From assembly GCA_023432225.1 (NCBI GenBank), contig JAEYUW010000043.1, positions 62,001-126,000 of the forward strand: 64,000 nucleotides of DNA, read 5' to 3'. Below, piece after piece: positions 50,739 through 59,372 of the stretch. The notes under the pieces are model-generated. The model was not told the origin of the DNA. It ran no database searches and saw only the letters and a program-made list of their open reading frames with translations. Origin of the DNA: Verrucomicrobiota bacterium (GTDB lineage Bacteria; Verrucomicrobiota; Verrucomicrobiia; Opitutales; Opitutaceae). The first letter of the stretch is position 1, and each line of letters opens with the position of its first letter. Made by a program: the position numbers and the translations under genes.

Positions 50739-50763
50739 GCCGGGCTCATTGGGTGAGCCCGGC
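50739..50763. terminator. Hairpin between convergent ABC permease and helicase genes
   Basis: Ten-pair stem GCCGGGCTCA / TGAGCCCGGC with loop TTGGG. No T run is present on either side, so intrinsic termination is only possible, not proven. Confidence 0.45.
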
Positions 50764-50793
50764 TCATCTGCGAGAGCGGCCGGGCGCTGTGGT

Positions 50794-53223
50794 TCAGTGG
50801 CCCGCCAGCCAGGCTTCGAGATCGGCGGCGGTGGAGAGTTCGCGATACTGCTGGCACTCGGGATCGAGGAGTGCGGCGTAGCTGGGCTCGGCGAAGCGTT
50901 TGCAGTGCAGCAACACTTTCGCGCGGTGACCGGGACCGCGCACGAGGCGGCCGAGGGCTTGGTTCACTTTTTGCAGGCCGGGAATTTGGTAGACGCGGCG
51001 GAAGGCGGCGTCTCGGCCGAGGCCGCTGAACGCATCGAGGCGCGCGCGTTGCACAGCGTTCACTTCCGGCAAGGCCGGACCGACGACCATCGCGTGCGAC
51101 ACGCGTCCACCAAGCAGATCAATGCTTTCGGCGAAGCTGCTGCCGAGCACGAGGAAGAGCGCGTCGGCGAACGCGAGGTTTTCCTCCACCCACGCAGCCT
51201 GCGCAGCGAGGTCGGGGAGTTTTGGTTGCAACGACACGCGCACGACGGAGCCGATTTGCTCGAGCGTGCGCTGGATCGCCTCGGCGTAGGCGTAGGACGG
51301 AAAGAAAACGACGACAGCGCGGCCGGAGGCGCCGAAGAGCTGTTCGATCGTCGCGGCCGTGGTTCGGTAATTCGCGGTGCGTTCACGCAGCGTGGTCGCC
51401 ACGCGCAGATCGACGGCGACGTCGTAGGCGCCGTGGCGCCAGGGGGCCGGGGCGCGGAGCGCGGCGAAGCCGTCGGTTGGCAAGCCGCAGGACGCGGCGA
51501 ATTGGTCGAAGGGCGCGAGCGTGGCGGACATCAGCAGCGCGCCGCCGAAGGCGCTGAGCGATTCGCCGATCGCGGCGCTCGCGTCGACGCAGGTGAACTC
51601 GAGTTCACCCTCACGGCGCGACCAGAGCAGGCGGTGCAGGCGCGTGTCGTCGAGGAAGTCGTGGAGCTTGGCGAACTGCCAGAGTGTCTCGCTGTGGTGC
51701 GGGCCGATCGCGGCGTAGTCGAGCGGCAGCGTGGTGACGAGCTCGGCGAGGCGAGCGAGCGCGTCGCGGACGTCGGCTTCGAGCGCGCCGTCGAGGATTT
51801 CGCAGGGCGAAACGCTCGCGAGCGTGCGCGCCCAGCTTTCGACGGCGAGGATGAGCGGCGTCGGCGCGCGTTGATGATCGAGTTCGGCGAGGAGCACGCG
51901 AACGTCGCCATCGTGCGCAGTGTGCGAGTAGGCGTCGGCGACGCGGGAGGGCAGGTTGTGCGCTTCGTCGATGACCAGCAGCGTGCGTGCGGCGTCGAAG
52001 CCCGGTTGGTCGAAGAAGAGGCCGCGGTTGTCGGGCGCGAAGACGTAGTTGTAGTCGCCGATCCAGACGTCGTTAAACGCGAGCGCGGTCCGCGTGATCT
52101 CGTAGGGACAGATCAGTGTCTCGCGGCCGGCGGTGCGCAGGGCGTCGAGGTCGTGGCGTTGCGCGGGATCGCGGTAGAAGCGGGCGAGTCCGCTCGCGGG
52201 CCAGCGTTCCTCGGCGCCGGCGAGGAAGGTGCAGTTGTGGCGCACGCAGTGGAACTCGACGTTCACGCAGTGCTCGCCCTTGTTGCGCACTTGCCAGAAG
52301 GCGAGGTCGCCGGCGGCGGCGGTCATGCGGCGGAGCGTTTCGATGACTTGGAGTTGGCCGGTGGATTTTCCCGTCAGCCAGATGAGGCGGTCGTAGTGGC
52401 CAGACTTCAGCTCGCCGAGGGCGAACTCGAGGGCGCAGCCGGTTTTGCCGTAGCCGGTGGGAGCTTCGAGAAAGACAATTTTGGATTCTCGATGGCTGAG
52501 GCCCTGCGGGCTGAACTCGATTTTCGATTGATCGCGGGAGATCGAGGCGTGGAAGGCGGTGGCGAGGTCTTGGTGGATTGTTTCCTGGCCGGGGCGGAGC
52601 GACGGGAACGGCGAGTGAAAGGCGAGCCGGTGGCGGCGCTCGGCGGCGCGGAGCTGCAGCTCGAGAAAGTCGACGACGGCGTCCAGCTGATGATGAACGA
52701 GTGCTTCGTCGAACGCGGTGAGCGTGAGCGTTTGCGAGAGGCCGGAAGCGGCTTCGACGAAGATGAGTTCGGCGCGGAGCGCGGAGCGGTCGGCGGCGGC
52801 GAGCGGCGAGTCGAGTGACGCGGCGCGGGCGAGGACGACGTAGGTGGCGAGCTGGAGAAAATAGGGGCCGTAGTCGGCGCGCAGTTCGGCTTCGTCGACG
52901 GGAAGGGGGCGCGTGACGGTTTTGATTTCGCGCAGGGTGGTGCCGACGAGTTGGTCGATGCGGCCGCCGAGGGAGAGTGTCCAGCCGCGGTGCACGAGGC
53001 GGCCTTCGATGGGGATTTCGAACGCGACGTCGGGGCGGAGCGCGCCTCCCTCAGTATGGGCGCGTTCGGCTTGGGCGCGGAGTTCGTTGTGCCAGTGCTG
53101 GCCGAGTTGTGCGCGCCAGATGCCGGCGGAGCCGCCGCCGGCGGAGTCGCGCGGGCCGAGGCAGAAATCCGAAAACTCTCCCACGCTCAGGCTGGCGGTC
53201 TGGGTGGCGAGGGAGAATTGCAT
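50794..53223 (-). CDS. PD-(D/E)XK nuclease fused to XPD/DinG-like helicase
   Basis: An 809-residue protein from the ATG at 53223. The first 230 residues hold a PD-(D/E)XK-type nuclease pattern (GRIDQLVGTTLREIKTVTR, with Asp and Glu-Ile-Lys). The rest is a superfamily-2 XPD/DinG helicase: Walker A EAPTGYGKTG, Cys residues at NVEFHCVRHNC and in LICPYEITR that fit an iron-sulfur cluster, DEAH box VIDEAHNLPS, and the C-terminal FFPSYAYAEA and QALGRLVRGPGHRAKV motifs. This combination implies processing of DNA ends or D-loops. The linker contains a 53-nt repeat (52478-52530) in frame. The partner RecO-like gene lies upstream. Confidence 0.88.
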   Translation of the reverse strand: MQFSLATQTASLSVGEFSDFCLGPRDSAGGGSAGIWRAQLGQHWHNELRAQAERAHTEGGALRPDVAFEIPIEGRLVHRGWTLSLGGRIDQLVGTTLREIKTVTRPLPVDEAELRADYGPYFLQLATYVVLARAASLDSPLAAADRSALRAELIFVEAASGLSQTLTLTAFDEALVHHQLDAVVDFLELQLRAAERRHRLAFHSPFPSLRPGQETIHQDLATAFHASISRDQSKIEFSPQGLSHRESKIVFLEAPTGYGKTGCALEFALGELKSGHYDRLIWLTGKSTGQLQVIETLRRMTAAAGDLAFWQVRNKGEHCVNVEFHCVRHNCTFLAGAEERWPASGLARFYRDPAQRHDLDALRTAGRETLICPYEITRTALAFNDVWIGDYNYVFAPDNRGLFFDQPGFDAARTLLVIDEAHNLPSRVADAYSHTAHDGDVRVLLAELDHQRAPTPLILAVESWARTLASVSPCEILDGALEADVRDALARLAELVTTLPLDYAAIGPHHSETLWQFAKLHDFLDDTRLHRLLWSRREGELEFTCVDASAAIGESLSAFGGALLMSATLAPFDQFAASCGLPTDGFAALRAPAPWRHGAYDVAVDLRVATTLRERTANYRTTAATIEQLFGASGRAVVVFFPSYAYAEAIQRTLEQIGSVVRVSLQPKLPDLAAQAAWVEENLAFADALFLVLGSSFAESIDLLGGRVSHAMVVGPALPEVNAVQRARLDAFSGLGRDAAFRRVYQIPGLQKVNQALGRLVRGPGHRAKVLLHCKRFAEPSYAALLDPECQQYRELSTAADLEAWLAGH
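52478..52530. repeat. 53-nt interspersed element inside the helicase gene
   Basis: Ends in AATTTTGGATTCTCG and TCGATTTTCGATTG, with GGCTGAGGCCCTGCGGGC in the middle. On the coding strand it reads SKIEFSPQGLSHRESKI. The same element, same length and frame, lies in ybeY at 55198-55250. Confidence 0.85.
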
Positions 53224-53330
53224 CGAGGAACGAGATGAATTCTCCGCTTCGCGATGCGGCGCAAGCGAGGAGTGCGGCAGGGGCGGGCGAGTCGAGTGAT
53301 CGCTGCTCAAGCCGAGGCGGCACTCATCCA

Positions 53331-53365
53331 GGTGGAGCGGATTGAGGTCAACGCGCTCCAGCTCG
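53331..53365. repeat. Palindrome of the GGAGCG-TTGAGGTCAA family
   Basis: GGTGGAGCGGATTGAGGTC and CAACGCGCTCCAGC, in the gap between the RecO-like gene and the helicase gene. Relatives at 16276-16327, 22263-22381 and 62599-62646. Confidence 0.75.
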
Positions 53366-53375
53366 GGCGCGCGGA

Positions 53376-54020
53376 CTACTGGAGGCGAATCTCGGTTTCG
53401 GCGGCGACCCACTCCTGGAGGCGCTCCGTGAGCCGGGCGACCGCGCGAGGCTCGGGATTCTGGCCGGCGAGAGGATGGTTGAGGATTTGCGCGGCGGCGT
53501 CGCGCTCGACGGAGCCGAGCTGTTGCCACCACTGCTGCTTCACGGGGTAGCCTTCGTCGCGGAGAAAAATGAAAAGGGATTTGAGCCAGACGAGATCGGG
53601 ACGGCCGCCGGCTTCGAGCGCCGTGAGACTTTGGCGCAGGAGCGCGATGATCGGGCCGCGGGATTCATCGGAGACGGGGTTGCGGCTGATGAGCGCAGCG
53701 AGCGCGGCGGCGGCGCGCAGCGCGTCGTAGCTGCGTCCGATGCCCGGAAAGCGGCGGAGATGGCGGTGTTCCTTGATGAACCACGTGCGCCCTTGGGAGG
53801 ACGATTCGAGGGTGAGTTCAGCTTCGTCGAAGAGGTCGAGGCGACTCTCGCTGGGCGCCGCCGAGCTGCGGCGGGTCGAGGTGGCGGTCTTGGGCAGGCG
53901 GGCAAGACAGAGGAGTGCGCCGTGTTCCTCGCTGAAGGCGGTGAGTTGTTCGAAGTTGTCCGAGCCCGACGTCTGCCGGCCGAGAATAAAGGCGACGGTC
54001 GTGAGTTGTTGGCCGGGCAT
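53376..54020 (-). CDS. RecO-like DNA repair protein
   Basis: A 214-residue protein from the ATG at 54020. The N-terminal OB-type region reads AFILGRQTSGSDNFEQLTAF then SEEHGALLCLARLPK, and FDEAELTLESSSQGRTWFIK, which follow the RecO pattern (resistance to switch from SDNLLTLFTREHG); the helical second half lacks the zinc Cys set of some RecO proteins. RecO loads RecA at single-stranded gaps with RecR. The assignment is from sequence pattern only, and the protein is a divergent member. It is followed on the same strand by the nuclease-helicase fusion, a meaningful repair context. Confidence 0.68.
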   Translation of the reverse strand: MPGQQLTTVAFILGRQTSGSDNFEQLTAFSEEHGALLCLARLPKTATSTRRSSAAPSESRLDLFDEAELTLESSSQGRTWFIKEHRHLRRFPGIGRSYDALRAAAALAALISRNPVSDESRGPIIALLRQSLTALEAGGRPDLVWLKSLFIFLRDEGYPVKQQWWQQLGSVERDAAAQILNHPLAGQNPEPRAVARLTERLQEWVAAETEIRLQ

Positions 54021-54091
54021 GGGGACGGAGGACTGAGAACCCGAGAGCGGAGGACGGCGCGGCGGGAAACGAGGGGCCGGGCGCGCGGCGC

Positions 54092-54781
54092 TCAGGTGCC
54101 GGCGGCCCAGGTTTTCAGCGCGGCTTTGGCGGCGGCGGGGTCGCTCCAATGGGGGAGCACGGCGCCGCAGGAGATGACGGTTTTCATGCCGTCGCCGACG
54201 GACATATCGAGTTCGATGAGTTCGGCGGCGGGCAGATACATGAAAAAGCCGTTCACGGGACTCGGGCACGTCGGCACGAAGACGGCCCAGTGATCGCCTT
54301 GCAGGTGGTGATGTGGTTCGCCGCGGTTGGTGTTCGTGACGAAACCGATGGTGTAGGCGCCGGCGCGGGGAAACTGCACGAGGACGACTTTGCTGAACTG
54401 CGCGCGGTCCTTGGTGCCGAAGGTGTCGATGAATTGTTTGACGCTGTTGTAGAAGCTGCCGATGCCCGGGATGCCTTGGATGAAGCGCTCGGTGAGCATG
54501 CCGACCCATTGGCCGAGCAGGAGACGCGAAAGATAGCCGAGCGCGGCGATGAGGATGAGCACGATCACCGTGGTGGTTACGTCCCACACGAGATTCGGCA
54601 GATGGTTGAGCGCGTCGGGCAGGTAGGGGGTGAACAGCGGCGTAATCGAACCGCCGACAAAGCTGATGACCAGGCGCAGCGCCCAGATGGTCACGACGAA
54701 CGGCGCGACCAGCACGAGGCCCGTGAGGAAGGCGTTGCGGAGTGAAGTGAGGCGGGTTTCGGCCATGAGGTGACGCGCCAT
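54092..54781 (-). CDS. DUF502 family membrane protein
   Basis: A 229-residue protein with two N-terminal membrane helices (about residues 18-45 and 67-95) and a conserved DUF502 body: GVTIWALRL-like VTIWALRLVISFVGG, PGIGSFYNSVKQFIDTFG, FPRAGAYTIGFVTNT and FVPTCPSPVNGFFMYLPAAE. Family members are widely distributed with no known activity. The ATG at 54781 has GAGG too close for a good Shine-Dalgarno; the ATG at 54766 (MAETRL) is an alternative start. Confidence 0.85.
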   Translation of the reverse strand: MARHLMAETRLTSLRNAFLTGLVLVAPFVVTIWALRLVISFVGGSITPLFTPYLPDALNHLPNLVWDVTTTVIVLILIAALGYLSRLLLGQWVGMLTERFIQGIPGIGSFYNSVKQFIDTFGTKDRAQFSKVVLVQFPRAGAYTIGFVTNTNRGEPHHHLQGDHWAVFVPTCPSPVNGFFMYLPAAELIELDMSVGDGMKTVISCGAVLPHWSDPAAAKAALKTWAAGT

Positions 54782-54815
54782 TCCTCACGCAAACGGCGGC
54801 GGACGCAAAGGGAAA

Positions 54816-55418
54816 TCAGCGCAGCTGGAAGTCCGGAATCGCGTCGTGGGCGGACAACAATTTCAGTGCGCGGGCTTCGGCGGCGCGCATGCGGCGCTTC
54901 TTGGTCGGTTGCAGGTCGTCGTAGCCGGCGAGGTGCAGCCAGCCGTGGACGAGGTAAAGCGTGAGCTCGGTGGCGAAATCGTGGCCGTGTTCGCGGGCGT
55001 AGTTGCGCGCGGTGTCGGCTGCGACGCAGATTTCGCCGGCGAGGCCGGTCGCGGCATCGCCCTCGAAGGTGATGACGTCGGTCGTGCTCGGATCGTCCAT
55101 GAAATCCGCGTGCAGTTGCGCGAGCGCGGCGTCGGTGAGGAAGACGAGGGACAACTCGCCGGGCGGGCAGCCGCCGGGCGGGCAGCCGCCGGGCGGAATT
55201 TTCGATTTTCGATGGCTGAGGCTCTGCGAGCTGGACTCGATTTTCGGTTGAGTGCGGAGTTCGCGAATACGGTGGCGCGCGGCGGGCGCGAACGTCGGGA
55301 GGTCGGCGGGGACGATTTGGAAATGCTCGTCGAGGAGCGCGATCACGCGGCGAATTTGCGCGGCGGGGGCGCGCAGGCGCGGGTGGCGGTTTTGGATTTC
55401 GATCGAGCGGGGCGTCAC
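54816..55418 (-). CDS. ybeY: Endoribonuclease YbeY (16S rRNA maturation), repeat-interrupted
   Basis: A 200-residue YbeY from GTG at 55418; an upstream TTG would add repeat-derived residues, so it is not used. The metal motif is HGWLHLAGYDD: the first two His are kept, and the third position is Asp where most YbeY have His. A fragment of ordinary YbeY is interrupted after HRIRELRTQ by a 53-nt element and by tandem PPGGC repeats (55158-55196), before the family resumes at ELSLVFLTDAALAQLHADFM. The insert sits in an early loop, so the enzyme may still work. Adjacent phoH is its classical partner. Confidence 0.82.
   Translation of the reverse strand: MTPRSIEIQNRHPRLRAPAAQIRRVIALLDEHFQIVPADLPTFAPAARHRIRELRTQPKIESSSQSLSHRKSKIPPGGCPPGGCPPGELSLVFLTDAALAQLHADFMDDPSTTDVITFEGDAATGLAGEICVAADTARNYAREHGHDFATELTLYLVHGWLHLAGYDDLQPTKKRRMRAAEARALKLLSAHDAIPDFQLR
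55158..55196. repeat. 15-nt tandem repeat in ybeY
   Basis: GCCGGGCGGGCAGCC in about 2.6 copies, encoding PPGGC units on the minus strand. It lies next to the 53-nt element at 55198-55250. Confidence 0.85.
55198..55250. repeat. 53-nt interspersed element inside ybeY
   Basis: Ends AATTTTCGATTTTCG and TCGATTTTCGGTTG, with GGCTGAGGCTCTGCGAGCTG in the middle. On the coding strand it reads PKIESSSQSLSHRKSKI. Same length and frame as 52478-52530. Confidence 0.85.
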
Positions 55419-55429
55419 GAGGAAGTCAG

Positions 55430-55466
55430 ATGGATTGCTTTGTCGCCGCGCTCCTCGCAATGACGG
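55430..55466. repeat. CATTGCGAGGAGCG-type interspersed repeat
   Basis: TGGATTGCTTTGTCGCCGCG then CTCCTCGCAATGACGG. The complement contains GTCATTGCGAGGAGCG and GACAAAGCAATCC, which is a repeat sequence I recall from many unrelated bacterial genomes. It lies between phoH and the ybeY start. Confidence 0.7.
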
Positions 55467-55495
55467 AAACTGCGCCGTCGCGGTCGATGCTGACG

Positions 55496-56494
<999 letters not shown>

Positions 56495-56570
56495 GGACGG
56501 AATGAGAGGGAAAGTGAGAGTGAGAGGGGCGCGGTGCCGAGATGTCGCGCGTCGAGGTCGCGATGGCGCG

Positions 56571-57068
56571 TCAGACGTGCGTGGGGAGCTTCGGGAGCGT
56601 CTCGATGAGACGGCGATACATGGCTTCGAGCGATTGCGGGAGGACGCGCGTCTCGCCGATCACGGGCATGAAGTTGGTGTCGCCCTGCCAGCGCGGGACG
56701 ATGTGCGCGTGGAGGTGCGGAATGCTGCCGCCGGAGGCGGAGCCGATGTTGAAGCCGATGTTGAACGCCTGCGGGTTGAGCGCGGCTTTGAGCAGCTCCT
56801 TGCCGAAGACGATTTCGTCCATCAGGTCGGCGCGTTCGGCCGCGGTGAGTTCGGTCAGGTCCGTCGCGGCGCGAAACGGGACGGCGAGAAGGTGGCCGGC
56901 GTTGTAAGGAAAGCGGTTGAGCACGAGATAGCTCAGGGTGCTGCGATGCACGATCAACGCCTGCGCATCGTCGCCGAGGGCGGGAAGCGCGGTGAAAATG
57001 TTGCCCGTGTCGGGCAGCCGCGGCGCTTCGATGTATTCCATGCGCCAGTAGGCGTGCAGGTGTTGCAT
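56571..57068 (-). CDS. HIT-family hydrolase (Ap4A-like)
   Basis: A 165-residue protein from the ATG at 57068. The catalytic histidine triad is HLHAHIVPRW and the substrate region reads LVLNRFPYNAGHLLAVPFRA. It matches bacterial Ap4A phosphorylase/hydrolase-like HIT proteins that split dinucleoside polyphosphates; activity cannot be narrowed by sequence alone. It lies 76 bp before phoH on the same strand. Confidence 0.9.
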   Translation of the reverse strand: MQHLHAYWRMEYIEAPRLPDTGNIFTALPALGDDAQALIVHRSTLSYLVLNRFPYNAGHLLAVPFRAATDLTELTAAERADLMDEIVFGKELLKAALNPQAFNIGFNIGSASGGSIPHLHAHIVPRWQGDTNFMPVIGETRVLPQSLEAMYRRLIETLPKLPTHV

Positions 57069-57185
57069 GATTCGCGGCAAGGTGGGACAGCGGCGCGGGG
57101 TTGTCAAAGCTGGCGGGCGGGTGGCGATGACTGGAGCGCGAGGGAGGACTAGGTTCGGTAGGCCGCGCGCGCAGCGATGGCGGTT

Positions 57186-57215
57186 TGTCGCCGCTGGGGA
57201 CAGCGGCGACCACCT
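57186..57215. repeat. GTCGCCGCTG palindrome upstream of the TetR gene
   Basis: GTCGCCGCTGGGGACAGCGGCGACCACC: ten-pair stem GTCGCCGCTG / CAGCGGCGAC. A similar sequence, GGTCGCCGCTGTCCC, is at about 987-1002. Confidence 0.65.
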
Positions 57216-57238
57216 CTCCGTTGCGGTCGAGGCCCGGC

Positions 57239-57276
57239 TTGACTCGGCGCTCCGGCTTAATATGACGAACGTCATA
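57239..57276 (+). promoter_or_regulatory. Putative TetR operator and promoter
   Basis: TTGACT (57239-57244), 16 bases, TATGAC (57261-57266). The palindrome TATGACG-AA-CGTCATA (57261-57276) is perfect 7-2-7 and covers the -10 box. The TetR ATG is at 57285, so self-regulation is likely. Confidence 0.6.
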
Positions 57277-57284
57277 CTAATCAT

Positions 57285-57866
57285 ATGCGTTACTCGGCTG
57301 GCCATAAACTCGCGACCCGTCGCCGCATCCTCGAAGCGGCGAGCGCGGCGTTTCGCGAGCGCGGCGTGGCGGGCACGGGCGTCGACGATGTGATGCGCCG
57401 GGCGGGGCTGACGCATGGCGGCTTCTACGCGCATTTTCGCGACAAGAACGAGCTGATCGCCGAGGCGTGCGCCACGGGCTTCGACATGGGGCAGGAAAAT
57501 CTCACGCGCATCGCGGCGCTGCCGACGCGGCGCCAGCGCGTGCGTGCGCTCGTGGCGAGTTATCTCAGTGCGCATCACCGCGACGATCGCGCGGGCGGTT
57601 GTCTGGTGGCGGCGTTGGGCGCCGAGGCTTCGCGGCCGAAGGGCCGGGCGCAACGCGGCTACGCCGAGGCGCTGCAGCGGCACCGCAGCCGGCTGGCGGC
57701 GGCGCTGCGGCTGACCGACGATCCGGTGGAAAACGACCGGCTCACCACTTCGCTGCTGAGCATGTTGATCGGCGCGCTGATCATCGCGCGCTCGCTGCTC
57801 GACGAGGCGTCGAGCCGGCAGGTGCTCGCGCAAACGCGCGAGACGGCCATCGCCTGTTTCGGTTAA
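57285..57866 (+). CDS. TetR/AcrR-family transcriptional regulator
   Basis: A 193-residue regulator. The helix-turn-helix is typical: RRRILEAASAAFRERGVAGT, then GVDDVMRRAGLTHGGFYAHF and RDKNELIAEACA. The C-terminal ligand domain includes GGCLVAALGAEASRPKG, the pattern of the TetR C-33 or NemR/AcrR-like type. A palindrome at 57261-57276 just upstream is a plausible own operator. fabF follows after 22 bp, so the two may share a transcript. Confidence 0.9.
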   Translation: MRYSAGHKLATRRRILEAASAAFRERGVAGTGVDDVMRRAGLTHGGFYAHFRDKNELIAEACATGFDMGQENLTRIAALPTRRQRVRALVASYLSAHHRDDRAGGCLVAALGAEASRPKGRAQRGYAEALQRHRSRLAAALRLTDDPVENDRLTTSLLSMLIGALIIARSLLDEASSRQVLAQTRETAIACFG

Positions 57867-57888
57867 CGATCCTCTTTTTTCCTTTCTC

Positions 57889-59214
57889 ATGAACAACCCG
57901 CTCCAACAGCCGCGCCGTCGCGTGGTCATCACCGGCCTCGGTGCCGCAACTCCCGTCGGTCTCACCGCGCCGGATTCCTGGCGCGCGCTCGTGGCCGGCG
58001 AGTCCGGCATCGGCTCGATCACGCGTTTCGACACGGCGAATTGCCCGGTGACGATCGCGGGTGAGGTGAAGAACTTCGATCCGCTGCGCCCGCTGGCGCA
58101 GCCGGTCTTCCCGCGCGGTGCGGGCACGGAGCCGCTCACGGCGGCGTTCACGCCGAAGGATCCGAAAAAATTCGGACGCTTCACGCACCTCGGCTGCGTG
58201 GCGGCGCTCGAGGCCTACGTCGACAGCGGGCTCGATGCGCATCGCGCGACGCTGTCGGGCGACCGCATGGGTGTGAATCTCGGTGTCGGTCTCGGCGGCT
58301 TGCCCGAGATCGAGAGCACGCACGAAACGTGGCGCAAGGACGGTTACCGGAAGATTTCCCCGTTCTTCATCATTCAGATCGCGCCCAATCTGCTCGCCGG
58401 CCAGGTGAGCCTGATGCTCGACGCGCGCGGTCCGAACATGTGCGTTGCTTCCGCGTGCGCCACGAGCGGCCACGCGCTCGGCGAGGCGGCGGCGGCGATC
58501 GCGCGCGGCGATGCCGACGTGATGTTTGCCGGCGGCGCGGAATCGACGATCACGCCGCTCGCCATCGGCGCGTTCGCGCAGATGCGCGCGCTTTCGAAGC
58601 GCAACGACGACCCGAAGAAGGCCTCGCGGCCCTACGACGCGGACCGCGATGGTTTCGTGCTGAGCGAAGGCGCGGTCGTATTCGTGCTCGAGGAATACGA
58701 GCAGGCGAAAAAGCGCGGCGCGAAGATCTACGCGGAGCTGCGCGGCTATGGCGCGACGGCGGATGCGCATCATCTTTCCTCACTCGCGCCCGGCGGGGAA
58801 GGCTCGCAGCGCTCGATGCGTGCGGCACTGGCGACGGCGGGACTGCGACCCGACGAGATCGATTTCGTGTCCGCGCATGCGACGTCCACGCCCGGTGGCG
58901 ATGGCGAAGAGGGTGCGGCGATTGCGGCGGTGTTTGCCGAAAACAAGGCCAACCTCAACGTCAGCGGCGTGAAGTCGATGACGGGTCACCTGCTCGGCGC
59001 GGCGGGCGCGATGGGCGCGTTTGCGGCGGTGATGGCGATCCGCGATGGCGTGGTGCCGCCGACGATCAATCTCGAGAATGTCGAACCGGCCTGCGCGGCT
59101 CTCGGCCTGAACTTCACGCCCAACACGGCGGTGCGGCGGCCGGTGCGCGCAGCGCTGTCGAATTGCTTCGGCTTCGGCGGCACGAACGCGTCGCTGGTGT
59201 TCGCGGCGGTGTAA
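57889..59214 (+). CDS. fabF: 3-oxoacyl-ACP synthase II (KAS II)
   Basis: A 441-residue condensing enzyme. The triad is complete: Cys190 (ASACATSGHA), His in VSAHATSTPGGDGEEGAAI, and His in SMTGHLLGAAGAMGAF; the Lys is in KSMTGH. GFGGTNASLVF is the glycine-rich end. It elongates acyl-ACP in fatty-acid synthesis. A 30-residue stretch near residues 65-100 (PVFPRGAGTEPLTAAFTPKD) is longer than in E. coli FabF. It follows the TetR gene by 22 bp. Confidence 0.92.
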   Translation: MNNPLQQPRRRVVITGLGAATPVGLTAPDSWRALVAGESGIGSITRFDTANCPVTIAGEVKNFDPLRPLAQPVFPRGAGTEPLTAAFTPKDPKKFGRFTHLGCVAALEAYVDSGLDAHRATLSGDRMGVNLGVGLGGLPEIESTHETWRKDGYRKISPFFIIQIAPNLLAGQVSLMLDARGPNMCVASACATSGHALGEAAAAIARGDADVMFAGGAESTITPLAIGAFAQMRALSKRNDDPKKASRPYDADRDGFVLSEGAVVFVLEEYEQAKKRGAKIYAELRGYGATADAHHLSSLAPGGEGSQRSMRAALATAGLRPDEIDFVSAHATSTPGGDGEEGAAIAAVFAENKANLNVSGVKSMTGHLLGAAGAMGAFAAVMAIRDGVVPPTINLENVEPACAALGLNFTPNTAVRRPVRAALSNCFGFGGTNASLVFAAV

Positions 59215-59254
59215 GCGCGACGACGGGACGAAAATGCAGAACCGCGAAGCGTGG

Positions 59255-59349
59255 AGTAGGGCCGGCTTCAGCCGGCCTGGTTGGAGTTCCGCTCGCCTGC
59301 GTCGTGGGCGAATCAACGTCGAATGGGGCCGGCTGAAGCCGGTCCTACT
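59255..59349. repeat. 95-nt double-hairpin repeat, GGCCGGC stems
   Basis: Near-identical architecture to 4951-5045: GTAGGGCCGGCTTCAGCC at the left and GGCTGAAGCCGGTCCTAC at the right, same length. One G-T in the right stem. Confidence 0.85.
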
Positions 59350-59372
59350 GGGCGTCGCGACTCGCGCTTGCC

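Noticed and set aside
50749..52818. Long plus-strand frame (689 codons) opposite the nuclease-helicase gene
   Set aside because: The minus strand carries all helicase motifs; the plus frame is low-complexity.
55158..55250. Frameshifted or dead ybeY
   Set aside because: The inserts keep the frame and family homology resumes after them, so the gene is called intact but altered.
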